From: Ectocarpus siliculosus
Lineage: Eukaryota > Sar > Phaeophyceae > Ectocarpales > Ectocarpaceae
Reading direction: 5' to 3'
DNA length: 64,000 nucleotides
Assembly: GCA_000310025.1 (NCBI GenBank)
Contig: FN649749.1
Span: 3,256,693 to 3,320,692, forward strand
Program-made: the position numbers and the translations under genes
Notes under the pieces: generated by a model
What the model was told of the DNA's origin: nothing
Database searches by the model: none
The model's input: the letters and a program-made list of their open reading frames with translations, nothing else
Part shown: positions 21,586-32,595 of the stretch, piece by piece
Numbering within the stretch: position 1 is the stretch's first letter
How the letters are laid out: the number at the start of each line of letters is the position of its first letter

Positions 21586-22963
21586 GGTGACCCGATATAG
21601 TGCCGGTATGTGCGAAACCGGCACTATTCTGGGCCTGAAAATTCCTCTGTAGTGCCGGCTTGGGCACTATTCAGGAGTGTTCGACTTCAGAGTGCAGCGC
21701 TTGCGCTTTGCGGGGCTGACAAGAGTACCAAACGAACGGTATTTTGATCAATCGTGAGGTGGGCGACGTGGGCGGGCTTCACGAAGTTTCGTGAGGCTCT
21801 TGGACTGTCGAAAACACGGCATTGGTGACCTTAATATTGACTTGATTGACCAGATAGATTTGTTGCACAGCAGTTGTTCTCTTGCCACCTCAGCGCAAGC
21901 ACTCGCTAGTGAAACGTTGCTGCTGCCTGTCAACCGTAGACCGTGCTGCCCGATAAAAGTTCACCTCGCTGTCAAATTATTTTGTGTTGTATTGCAAGAA
22001 GGCCGTAGCACTATTCAGGCAACATCAAAGGCACCCCTCGACAGCGAAAGAAAGACGCTCATGCACGCACCCGATGTACATTTGGAGGTAAAACATGGAT
22101 GGATGTAGTGCTCCTTAAATGAGCGCACAAAAGCAGGTGCAACCTATAAAAAGGGATGAAGAAGATAACGAACTCCCCTGTTCCTTCGATAAAAAGCTAG
22201 AGAGAAGACCAAGCCTTCAGAAGCAAGAAAAACGACTGGCCAACCAAAAGACGCGAGTCTCAGTGCGGTCAAAAACAGAAAATAATTGTTTCTCAAGGCC
22301 GTGAGAGGGTGTCATGGAGGAGGCTGAGCTAATCTCTGGATAAAAGACAGAAATGGTAGCAACAGAGAGAGGAGAACTACGTGAATGCCAAGGCTTACTA
22401 CTTTGAACACGCGTTCGTTCGCAGTGTTTTTATCCTTCCTTAGAAGTATTTTGTTTACCACCACTACTATACTCTTCACTAACAATTTCCCACTGTTTTC
22501 GGGCTTTCATCTCTAGATTCTGCGCCCCTGCGGCGTTTGTTGTGAGGAAGGTCATCTCGCTCGAAACTCTTGTTGTTCCCCTCAACGCCATGTGTTCCTC
22601 CTGCATCATCACTGCTATCCTTGGGTATGTTTTCCAAATCCTTCGTCACTACCACCATCTTCCTTTTCGCTCGCCTCACTACTGAAATCCCAGCCTATTG
22701 GTGGAACCTGGTCGATCGGTAAACCGTGACATTTGAAGACGCCACGCGTACCGAGAGAAACCGAGCTATACTTGTAGCTCGAAGGGAAACCGTCTCCGAA
22801 TCCTGTTGGCGTCGCGTGGAAGGCTTGAGGCGAAAAAAGGCTGTGTGTGGGGTGTGAACCGGCACTATTGAGGGGTTCGATAGTGCCTGAACCGGCACTA
22901 TAGCGGGCAGCCCTCAATAGTGCCGGTTTTGGCACTATTCAACCGGCACTATATCGGGGCACC
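21586..22963. mobile_element. 1.38-kb DNA element with 22-bp inverted ends and TA flanks
   Basis: Left end GGTGACCCGATATAGTGCCGGT and right end (reverse complement) GGTGCCCCGATATAGTGCCGGT agree at 21 of 22 positions, and both are flanked by TA. Inside each end are extra copies of ACCGGCACTAT in both orientations, for example 22858, 22891 and 22915. TA flanks suggest a Tc1/mariner-like mechanism. No transposase is visible. The interior carries a decayed copy of the coding family seen at 51757-52467. Confidence 0.7.
22430..22770 (-). pseudogene. Decayed copy of the RDVFKRHG coding family
   Basis: Minus-strand fragments read TRGVFKCHGLPIDQVPPIGW then, in another frame, ERDDLPHNKRRRGAE. They match in order the intact frame at 51757-52467 (TRDVFKRHGLLIDQLPPGPIGW and EPDNLPQNKKRRARE). 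The frame changes between the two blocks, so this copy is broken. It lies inside the inverted-repeat element 21586-22963. Confidence 0.6.
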
Positions 22964-24436
22964 TACCCACACGTGTTGTTCCCTATGGAAAGAACGCCGT
23001 TTTTTTCGCGAGGGGAATCGGACATCAAAGTGGATTGTACCCACCCCCTTATCGGACAGAAGTGGAAACTCGAAAACTTGCTCAGCGGAGACCGCTGGTT
23101 AGAGGGCCGAACCACTCAGAGCATCAGTACCGCTGCGTCCGCCGCCGCACCCCAGCCTTGATGTGTCGGTTCTATGTACGGCGTTACAATTGCAGGGTCT
23201 CTGCACATGCTGCCTGATGTGCAACCTTCGTTCCTTCTTCTCTCCTCTCGCCTCAAGTACATGTTTTCCATGCTCTTTGGTTGTTGGTTGCCGAGCCTTG
23301 AACAGCTCACACCCTCCCGCTCTTGGTATAGATTAGTTGCACGTGTTCACACACAGACCCATGGGCTTCCGCTCCGCCTTATTTTTACATTCTCTCCTTC
23401 CCCCAATAGACTACCATTTTTTCACAGCCTTTGTGTCCATCTTGTCTTTCGCTCCAAGGAAGCCTAAACCAACCCACGTCTCCGCTTTGTCTCACAGGCT
23501 TGCGTGCCCCGCGTCCCGCACACCCGGGTGCTGAGAAGAGCATGACGAAGAACCCCCCCCGGCATATGACGCCGCATCTGCTGTACTACAAGACTTGGGT
23601 CAAGGGGTCATGACCACGTCCATGAAAAGGCGAAAGACGCGAGGCTTTGGTAGGACACGATGGGGCATGTCGGGGGAGGGGGGGGGGGGTCATGCTATCG
23701 GCGTCCTTATTTCCACCGGCACCGAACGATCGAACCTTCCGATCACATTCGGGCGAGAGGGTTGTCAATGGCATCTTGCCTGCATTTCCACATTTCTGAG
23801 GTACTGGCTCAGGCGCACACGCTCTCATCATGTGTTGCCTTGCCAGGTCGGCAATTTCGAGTCTTTCGCCAGTCAGAACGGTCCAATACCTTGTCGGGGA
23901 CACAACTACATGGGCGAGATTGTGAATACAGCAGCAGTGTAATAGTGACTTGGGGCGTGTGGTCGACCCATATCTTGGCACGCGTTCGGTTTACTATCTT
24001 AGTTTTATGATCTCTGGGCATTCTGAGGAGAGTCAGGCACATGGGCCGGGCTCGACTGCCAGTTGTTATCTGTGTTCGGTGGTCTACTACGCTGGCGTCA
24101 GATCTCGTTTTTCCCGACGTTTTTGCTGTGTTTTTTTCAAACAAGCAAGCTCAGACATGTGGAAACATGGTAGTGTAGTGCAAGGTAGAGGAGGAACGGT
24201 TTTTTGGGGGCTCTTCTTTCTAGCGTGTTGGAAGACTCTATCGTAACTTTGCTTTCGGTCGTGGGTCAGGTCGGAGCGAGTCAAGTAGTATCATTCGGAA
24301 TCGGTCGCGGTGTGACCAGAGTTCTTTTCAAAAGCGGGGCGATATTTACGCGGGTCTGCTGTACTCGACGCCACGGAGCCTAGACGCTTTTTGGCTGGTT
24401 CATCACAACCAAGCCCGTGAGTTTGTTCATAACGTT
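22964..24436. other. Gene-poor stretch
   Basis: No exon with clear coding character on either strand. A G-run occurs at about 23680-23690. Confidence 0.4.
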
Positions 24437-24513
24437 CGTGTGCTAAACAAGCGTACGTTACTTCGTGTGCTAAACAAGCGTACGTCACTTCGTGTGCTAA
24501 ACAAGCGTACGTT
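24437..24513. repeat. 27-bp tandem repeat, three copies
   Basis: Units starting at 24437, 24464 and 24491 share CGTGTGCTAAACAAGCGTAC. The third is cut short. The unit contains the palindrome GTAC and carries one or two substitutions between copies. Confidence 0.9.
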
Positions 24514-24791
24514 CTTGTGTGAAGAAACTAAGTGTCTCCACCAAGCAAGCCCGTGAGTTTTTTCACCTTCCACTCGTACCCCCAAACGGGGGGATACTGG
24601 GTTCAGTTGGAGCTAAAACTATTGTTGGAGTCGCCGTGGCGGATGCAAGGTGGAAACCCCGCAGCAGCGAGGCTGAACCACGGCCACCAGGTTACGCTTC
24701 TTCGAAAGAGGCTTGGCTTGTTGTACTGTCGTGGTGAAGCCTTGGGGGCGAGATTTGAGAGACGATTTCGGTCGGGGGAGGGGGGGGGGGG

Positions 24792-24891
24792 NNNNNNNNN
24801 NNNNNNNNNNNNNNNNNNNNNNNNNNNNNNNNNNNNNNNNNNNNNNNNNNNNNNNNNNNNNNNNNNNNNNNNNNNNNNNNNNNNNNNNNNN
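24792..24891. other. Assembly gap, 100 N
   Basis: Exactly 100 N, a conventional placeholder, flanked on the left by a G-run and on the right by TCGGGGG. The true missing length is unknown. A poly-G or poly-C tract probably caused the break. Confidence 0.95.
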
Positions 24892-24987
24892 TCGGGGGTT
24901 GAGTCCTTGGCAGCAAAGACGTACCGAGCGGACGGCGGAGACGGCCTTGCTGCCGAAGGCAGGGGTGCCACCCATTGTGTAGTAGCG

Positions 24988-25226
24988 GTGTTAGCCGTGA
25001 GAGAGCTGTCCAGTACTACCACTGGTGTCGGCCCCCGCCCCCAGAAAAAGTCCTACAAGAGAGTCGTGCGGAGAAGGAAGGAGTAGGCGAGAGGGGGGCG
25101 AAGTCCTTAGGAGTACCCGAGTATGTTGGCCCAGCCCGGTTGAGCACTTTGGATTCTGAACCCGCCTCAAACAGCAACAAGGCAGCAGCAGCAACAACAA
25201 CAGCAGAACACGGCGGTGGTGTGTAA
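24988..25226 (+). CDS. Candidate C-terminal exon, unknown protein
   Basis: Open frame ending in TAA: RERAVQYYHWCRPPPPEKVL, then AKSLGVPEYVGPARLSTLDS, then an Ala/Thr-rich tail. Composition is protein-like before the tail. The upstream part is lost in the assembly gap, so neither start nor family can be set. Confidence 0.3.
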
Positions 25227-25229
25227 TGG

Positions 25230-26568
25230 GGGGTGGCTATTTACCCCCCCGGCTCCGATCCTGGGAACTGGGTGACTCAGCCGCGAAAAAAAAAAATGGC
25301 GAACGAGTATCCGCGCGCTTAAGCTTTTGGGGGAGGGAGGGGGGGTCGCAGTGTGGGTAGCCGTAGGTGGTGCTGGGCGTGGTGACCGAGATGCCCCGGA
25401 GGAGCATTGGGTAGCTTTGCAGTGTTGGCGAAGTACACGCAACATCGAAGGAGTTTTATTCGCTGCGTCGTGCAGTCGGGTAAGGAGAGAGAGAGAAGGA
25501 GCGACATGAAAAACAAAACCTCTTCTATAACGGGCGATGTTATTTTGGGCAACCTCGGACTTTTTGTGGATGCGAGGAGCTGCCGAACTCTTGCAACGGC
25601 AGGAGACCACGATCTCGTGGCAGGCGGCACCAAACTGCTACGCCCACAGGTCTCGGCGGCTTGGATGGTTTTCCCGCTTTACGATTACACATGAGCTGGG
25701 TGATGACCTTGTTGGATTTAACTCTACGACCTGCGGTGACATGAGAAACGATTGCGTGCCCCACCAAAATATTTGTTGGTGCGCAAGTTGGTCGTTCGTC
25801 TTTCCAATTTCCAAAGGCCCATGACTTGCAACGCAGGTTCTTCCCTGTCGATTTGATGTCATCAATTTTTCGTCATCGTTTGCTGTGCACCTCTGGTTCA
25901 CACCACAAAGGCTGTCCTCAACTACGCGGTAGTATTTCATGAAAAAGGCCGGGCATCTACTGGACAAGGACCACCCCCCTACACCCCTCCCCCCGCTTCT
26001 GCTCAGCACAAAAACCAAAAAGTGGGACGAGGGCTCCCTAGCTTTGTTGAGGCACTAGCCAGACTCAGAATTCAGGTGCGTATTGCCCCTACACTGTGTC
26101 CTGATGCAGTGTGTACGCCAGGGCCAAAACAACTTCCCGCTAATTTTTCAAACTCTCGCCGGCCAGACCGTCAACACAAGGAACGAGGCTTCTGGTTTCT
26201 GACGGGTACCGGGGGGGGGCAAAACAAATAGGTCACACCAATGTCTTCAAGGACTGACGCACAAATGATGCACTACTCGCCATCCCCACACCCACAACAC
26301 ATGTCGCACCTTCTCGTCATTAACACAATGGATGCAGGCTTCTCTTACCCAAACAAGTCCTCCACGATATGCATAACTACACTACAACTCGATACACCGC
26401 GTGTTCTCCAAGCAACGCAGCTTTTCGAAAAACACGATTACATGCCAGCGCACCTATGGCCGACGACCTGTCGGCATAAAACAAGCTCGTCCCACATTTA
26501 TGTCGTACATACCCTTCCCACCCACGATTCGGCCAAACGCAAGTACGCATAGTAAGTGCCTCAGGCCT
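25230..26568. other. Intergenic, no supported gene
   Basis: Several short frames on both strands but no recognised motif and no consistent splice pattern. A minus-strand stretch at about 25638-26018 has some protein-like composition but could not be confirmed. Confidence 0.4.
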
Positions 26569-29500
26569 CTACATGTCACTAATTCTGTCGAAGGTTTTGT
26601 TGAGCTTGTTCTGTCGAATCTCGGTTTTCAACCTCTCCCGCGCCTGGCTCCGCTGGTGCGCCCTCAGCATCTTGACGTCCTTCGACCGCGACACGCCTGA
26701 CAGGCCTCCGAACGCTTTTCTCTCCCCGCGCTGCAACGCCACCGCCCCTCCCGTCGACGTCCCCTTGGACATCTCGGCGTCGTACATTGCCCCGAGTCGC
26801 AGCCTGGCCGCCCTCCTTTGTGCCACAACCACGTCGCGCTCGTCCGGAGTGCGAAGCCTCTGCTTGTAGTACCTGTGACGTCACGTTGGGTGTGGGACGT
26901 GCTTTCGGTTTCCAAGTGATACGTGTTGCTTTGTTTGTGTTCTTCACCATATGCTCGGTACATACGTGACACCATCGACTACGCTCTCCCCTTCTTGTCG
27001 GGGCACCCTGCGGACTAATCAGCGTGTTCGTGGTTTGGTCCGCTCAGTGACTGTCGACAATTAACTGGTTGGAGGTTACGCAATGTCCATGCAATGGAGC
27101 ATAGCACGCTAACGAGACATGCCCGTCAAAGAAACAAACGATAAGCAGTTGGGTACGTTCGATCCGGCACAGTACTACAGAATTGCCCGGAGATAAGAAA
27201 CGTCGCGATCGGCAGGAGGCTCAGTTTCTTATTTGATCGCCACTGTCTAGCGCAGGTTGTTGAATGGAGTTTTGAAGTCTAGATCCACCGCTGAGCTGTG
27301 TTTCTTGAGCGCGAAAAATTAAGATCTGTTTCTTAAACGAAATATTTCCTACCTGGGGGCCCGTTCTGTTACACCGACACATCGTATGCATACGAGGGGA
27401 CCGTGACTGTATGAACCTCAAATTTTACCTGTTCCACTTGCGGTTTCCCACGGTTTTCCCGTCCAGCAGGACGAGCTCCCCCAGATCCGTAACACCGAGC
27501 GTGCGTGCAACCTCGACCGATTCTCCGTCGCTTTCCTCTCCGCTGTTTTCAGCGGCGGCGGCAGCAGCAGCAGCAGCAGCATCAGCATCAGCAGCAGCAT
27601 CGCCGGCACCGGAGGCGTTTGCCGCCAGGAGGCCGCTCTTCTCGGCATCCAAGTAGGAGGCGGAGAAGTCGTAGAACGACTCGTACTCGTGCAGGTCTTC
27701 GTCCTCGTCGTAGAGGAGCTTGCAGTGCGCCCGGTCGATCATGTGCTGCAGCCGTGAGGAGTTGCATAGATACACACGTCAGCGCAACCTCCTGCTGCTA
27801 TGAGCGGAGATGGAGACTCTACAAACAACCGGAGTGAAATTGTCCAAGTACATACTAAATAGCTCTTCGTAATGTTTGAAATCAAAATAAAATACTAGCC
27901 CGGGGGATCATTTACAAGTTCTTCGGTGCGGGGTATCTACTCTCTGTGTGGCATCAATTTCGTTAGTGTAGGCAACCGGAAGTTGGGGTGTGGTGCGGGG
28001 AAACGGTAAGGTCCGCGGAGACGGACGCAAGGTTTTCGTGGAGAACACCACCATGAAAGTGCAACGAAAGCGGAATCCACGCTACAAAACGGTCATATTT
28101 CGGGGTGGTACTTCTCTGATTGCATTTTTCTAAAACCAAGGTGTGGCCAACGACGAAAAAAAAAGTTCTCTCTGACGCGGCGCGACAGGTCAGGATTTTC
28201 TCTTCACACACCTGCTGCACCGCCCGGTAGGTGTGGAAAGTCTTTCCCTTCCCGTTGCAGTAGAGGCAGATGAATCCCAGCTTCACCTTCTCCTCCACGT
28301 ACGCGACCAACCCTTCCGGGTCCTGCAAGTACTCCACGTCCGGGATGAAAAACCTGGGGGAAAGTTTGTACACGACCGAACGGGTCAGCGCTCATTGGAA
28401 GTCAGGCAGTATCGAGGCACTATTACCCTACCATGCTGTGACACCGCAAAGGTTATCGTTGCAAGAAAATGCGCGAATCGTTTTTGGCCTCCCTCCGCAA
28501 GGCATCTACATCAAGCGAACCATGAACATACATTTCGCCACTCCTCCAAAAGCTTTCCTCTTGTCGCAAGAACGCCGATACTCAGCGAAGGGGATGTGTA
28601 CCGGCGGATGGTACCTCGTCCGGTCTGGCTTGACTGGCAACGGGATCTGACTTGCGGTGCCACGGCTCTGGGAGCCACCTTTTATATTGGAAATGAAGGT
28701 GGCTCACCAGAGCCGTGGCACTTCAGGTCAAGTCCTGTTCCAAGTCGAGAAGCCAGACCGGATGAGCTACGACCCGCCGGTACAGTACACAAGCGCTTCG
28801 CTGATACAGGGCAGCCACGGGTTTCCAAACAAAATCATGCACGCGACCTCTGGTATGTCTTCATCCGACTTGGGGTTCGAAACACCTAGTAGGAAAAACA
28901 CATGAACGAAATGAGTGCTGGCGCTCGAGAGTGTCGTGAGACCACCCACCGCCTTCCTCATGAACGAATTCCAAGCCGGGTCTTCCAATTACGCCGCCAT
29001 CATTGCCGTCGCGGTTCCAGAGGAAGATGGCAGACAGTGCGATGGCGTAGTGACTTCACCGCCGCACACAACAATAAACAATGGCGCCAGCCTTAAATTA
29101 GCCACCTTGCACCCCCGTTGCACAAAAGCCGAAATATCTCCTCGTCCCAACTTACCCGTGGTGCCGTAGCATGTGGGCGCAGTTCTCTTCGAAGCTCGGC
29201 GACACGAAGTCGCAGAAGATGCACACGCAGGGACCCATTGGGGGTGGTGCCAGCTCTTCCTCCTCCTCCTCTTCCTCCTCCTCCTCCTCTTGCGACATCG
29301 CATCTTTTTGGGGACTACCGCCACGAAGCCCGCTCTTCGATGGCGAAGCAACAGCCGCAACCGCAGAAGAAGCCCCGGCACCGCGAGTACCATTGCCGCT
29401 TTTTTGAAGAACAGCAGCCTCGTCGTCGTCGCTGCCAGCGCCTGCGGGGTCAGAGGAAGCGGCAGCGCCCCCACCCGCACCATCGGTTGGCGATGCTGCC

Positions 29501-30737
29501 GTCGCTGCCTGTTTCGCTACCGCTGCTGCGCGCTTTACTGCTTCCTTGTGCTTCTTGGACTGGAGGTGCTGCTTGTACCTGTTGGGTTTTGTGTAAGCGA
29601 GGGCGGGAGGTTAGCGGAGACGAGGTTCATATCTACATGTAGCTGCTACCCTAAAGTTGGGCGGCGGACGGCCAAAAGCAGCGCAAAGCATTACTAAACC
29701 GTCCACTTCGAGAACCGCGGGGACGAGGATGCTTTCATCGCCAAGCAAGTAAGACAGCAAGGGGGGCCAGATCCAGCATTTCAACGCCCAAGTGTGGCAA
29801 TGGCCCATCGAGACCAACGGAATTAAGGAATAATAAAAACACACACAGAAAGACTACCCATTCGAGATATACCCACAGTCGAACAGGATGTCGTGGAGTC
29901 TATCTTTTCTTTTTTTTTTCCATAATGTGACACAACGAATCCATCTCTATCATAGAAAAGAGTCAGAGACAGATTAGCAATGAATTCATAGCGTCAGAAA
30001 AAGCTACCTGTGTATGTCTACGATTTCCCAGACAGCATATAGGGACATCTCCCCTGCGGATAACAGGCTCAACAAAACAGTTTGGTAGCTGTCTTGTGTG
30101 TCTCATATATGTTATGCTGGGAAGGTGTAGCAGAAAGGTGTTGGGTACTGCTGTTGGGTAGTCTTTCTCTCTCCCATCGGCAATCGGCAACAATCGCACC
30201 GCCCGTGTAGGCGAGGGTCTAGAACACCGCCTGCTGACCTGACGGAATCAGGGTTACGCTTTGTAGGCAGAGAGGTAAAAATTACTCACAACGTGTGACG
30301 ACCAACAATCAACTAAACGATGGTGTGCGCTACATACATGGCGAGGTCTGGCTCCACGAGAGCGTCACACGGCCACCACAATCCGGCTCTCTTCCGCTCT
30401 TCACACACCACTGGCAACATGCTTCCTGCAATAATAGGTGCAAGAGGGCCTCAGCCATACCATATAGCAAGCAAGGCTTGCTGACATTCACTCACAGGCC
30501 TTCACTCCTGAAGCTCTTGCGGCATTCCAAACATCTCGCTTGGAAGTCCGCCTTGGGGGCGTCCGGCCCAAGGGCAGCCGCGAGGAGTCGGTCGAAGCCG
30601 CCCTGATCCACCGGTGCAAGTCCGGCGACTTTTCGCCGCAGGTTGTACCTGTGCCAGTCGAGCTTATAGTGCGCCTTGTGCGCCTCCGACGTCGAGAACG
30701 CAACTGCGCACGCGGTACAGGTTAATGTGGAAGGCAT
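26569..30737 (-). CDS. REI1: REI1/ZNF622-type cytoplasmic 60S biogenesis factor, five exons
   Basis: Minus-strand exons 30737-30496, 29578-29156, 28353-28212, 27745-27429 and 26872-26569 join in matching phases to 475 aa; human ZNF622 is 477. Exon 1 has the first zinc finger (Cys7, Cys10, His23, His29) and the family hallmark HYKLDWHRYNLRRKVA. Further fingers follow at CLECRKSF...YKQHLQSKKH, CIFCDFVSPSFEENCAHML and CLYCNGKGKTFHTYRAVQQH. Diagnostic strings are FFIPDVEYLQDPEGLVAY and RAHCKLLYDEDED. An acidic Glu run and an Ala-rich linker lie between conserved blocks. REI1 acts on cytoplasmic pre-60S particles, where it helps release Arx1 and probes the exit tunnel. The C-terminus (YYKQRLRTPDERDVVVAQRR onward) follows the family but ends differently from the human protein. 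Confidence 0.94.
27558..27602 (-). repeat. Poly-Ala coding repeat in REI1
   Basis: GCA/GCC/GCG-type trinucleotide run giving an Ala-rich linker with interspersed Asp in exon 4 of REI1. The plus strand reads GCAGCAGCAGCATCAGCATC. Probably length-variable. Confidence 0.75.
28575..28815. repeat. Long imperfect foldback in REI1 intron 2
   Basis: Two arms of about 110 bp pair around the loop TTATATTGGAAATG. The inner 25 bp (GTGCCACGGCTCTGG then GAGCCACCTT) pairs almost perfectly with AAGGTGGCTC then CCAGAGCCGTGGCAC. Outer blocks GTCCGGTCTGGCTT / AAGCCAGACCGGAT and CAGCGAAG / CTTCGCTG also pair. Could be a MITE, or a pre-miRNA-like hairpin on either strand. Confidence 0.8.
29250..29292 (-). repeat. 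Poly-Glu coding repeat in REI1
   Basis: CTC/CTT-type run on the plus strand that encodes twelve consecutive Glu in exon 2 of REI1, matching the acidic linker present in the human homologue. Confidence 0.8.
29862..29905 (+). repeat. Fragment of dispersed repeat C
   Basis: AGAAAGACTACCCATTCGAGATATACCCACAG matches the left part of copies at 53105-53260 and 61235-61375. Only the first roughly 45 bases are kept. Upstream of REI1 exon 2 in its first intron. Confidence 0.55.
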
Positions 30738-32595
30738 GATTCAAGAGCAAAGCGTCTCCTCCACGCAGCAGGCTCTCCAGTCTCTCTGGTGCTCTGTCTG
30801 TGTGTGGTCTGTTCAGCCGTAGCCCCAGAGGCTCCGCGAAATGATGGCTAAAGGGAGTTCGATATGTTCCAACCGGAGGCATTGTCCCGCATTTTTGAAT
30901 ATCAGCTGCGGATCCCCCTCGCCCACGGTTTGCGGCTCACATCCTCCATTCTCCGGTGGTGGGACCTTTAGCTGCGCGTCACGCAGAAGCCTCCTTCAAG
31001 GTAAGCCAGGTCTGCTGCTACTTCTGTTGTGTCCTGCCGTGGTTGGCAGCGTGGCTGTGTGATTCCATTCGTAAAAGTCTCGAGAGAGGTGTGTGCCATT
31101 GGTTCGTGAGAAGCCTTGCCTGTGGGCTGGGTGGATGCTGAGGCTTGCTGCGGCTAGAGATTGTGCTAAGAGGGTCCATGAGAGGCTGGCGATGTGTTGG
31201 TGATGGACCCAGAAACTGAAGACAGATGAGAAGTTGTGTGGGACTCGCTTGCCTCTCGTGGTTGGTGTTGACCATAAACAAGCACACAGCATCCCCTACG
31301 ATTGTACTCTTGTGAGTGTGCCAATGGCCCAGTGTCAACACAGCCAGCAGTTAGCAGCAATGCCTGCACTACAGCAGTACTGTACCAGCATTATGTTGTC
31401 CTTGCCATCAGCATGGGGGCATACCCTCTGTGTCGGTACGCTGTATCGTTGTCACCTTTGTGCAAAAAACAACCTGAGCAATACTACCTGTGTACTGCTG
31501 GTGAACTTGAGTGAATTAGACTGAGAGTCACAATAATGTGGAGGTTGTCGCACGCAGAGCTCGTGTTTGGTCGTGTCTACTTTGCCAGCCCTCCCGCAGT
31601 GCAGTTGGTTGGGTGTCCTCGCATCCATTATACGTAGACTTTTCCTTTTCATGGCCGCTGTCCTATGCGTGTGGTCGATCTTTGCTCACTTCTCGTGATG
31701 TTCAGCAAGTACTGCTGTATCAGACGTACTGGCCTGGCACACGTTTTTCTCTACGATACCGTAGGGTTGCATGAGACACTGAAGTACACCCCCTGGACCG
31801 TTTTCAATAGCACGATTGCCCCACGACGAGGAGTATGCGAAGATCAAGGCATGCGTTTTTGGAAAAGGTCTCGATGAGACGGTTCCAACGCCACCGTTAA
31901 TTGGCACCCTCATTGCTACATTGCTGCAGAACAATCGAGCTCTAGAGTCGGTCCAGGGGGTGTGGTATCTTGTGCAACCTACGCCCCGAACGGCGTCAGA
32001 GAGATAGGGGGAGATCGTGCATGCTTAGAGAAGAAGATAGACCCCGATATATTTGCGGGCTCCTTCTCTCCTCTGCATTTTGCTACCATACCAGATGACC
32101 CCGTGGGTTTCCTGCACAACCGGGGGTGGGTTCCGTATACCAGATTAGTTCTGGTATGATACATACAACCGACCATCGTTGGGATGTGTTGTGGCGTAGG
32201 TGATGTCGACAATGCGATAGTTTGCCCGCTGATAACCCCTGCGGCGTTATGATAAATAACGGCACATGGAGAACCTTTTGGGAGCTCTCAGCAGGAGCAC
32301 CTCGATGCTGGAACAGCAGTACAGTCCGAAACATTTGCAGCGGCACCCTGGCGACCTACGGCAACATGAAAAGCAGGGTCCAAAGAAAGACGGCGTAATG
32401 CACAACACGCGCCGAAAAGTGACCCATCTTTCATACGGCAAAGTTTCTTCTCAAGAGAGAGACGGTGTGACGAACGGCGGAGGTCGATGTTATCGTGTCT
32501 ACCTCTTTCTCGTTTTGTACATCCCTGTCGATGTTCATTTTCAACTATCGTCTTCCCGTCCTTTTTTTTTGTACCCCAACAATTTGACAATGCAG
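30738..32595. other. Divergent intergenic region between REI1 and RPS15A
   Basis: Contains the two promoters and 5' UTRs, head to head. The RPS15A coding start lies directly after a 3' splice-like CAG, so a 5' UTR exon and intron probably lie in this stretch. A MITE copy sits at 31760-31982. Confidence 0.5.
31760..31982. mobile_element. MITE family B, copy 2
   Basis: Left GTAGGGTTGCATGAGACACT...CACCCCCTGGACCG, and right end (reverse complement) GTAGGTTGCACAAGATACCA then CACCCCCTGGACCG, are inverted repeats of about 35 bp. The inner part (CACGACGAGGAGTATGCGAA, TGCGTTTTTGGAAAAGGTCT) matches copy 1 in inverted orientation. Confidence 0.75.

Noticed and set aside
28989-29483. 164-aa Arg-rich frame on the minus strand
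   Set aside because: Out-of-frame reading of REI1 exon 2; the correct frame gives YKQHLQSKKH and the Glu run.
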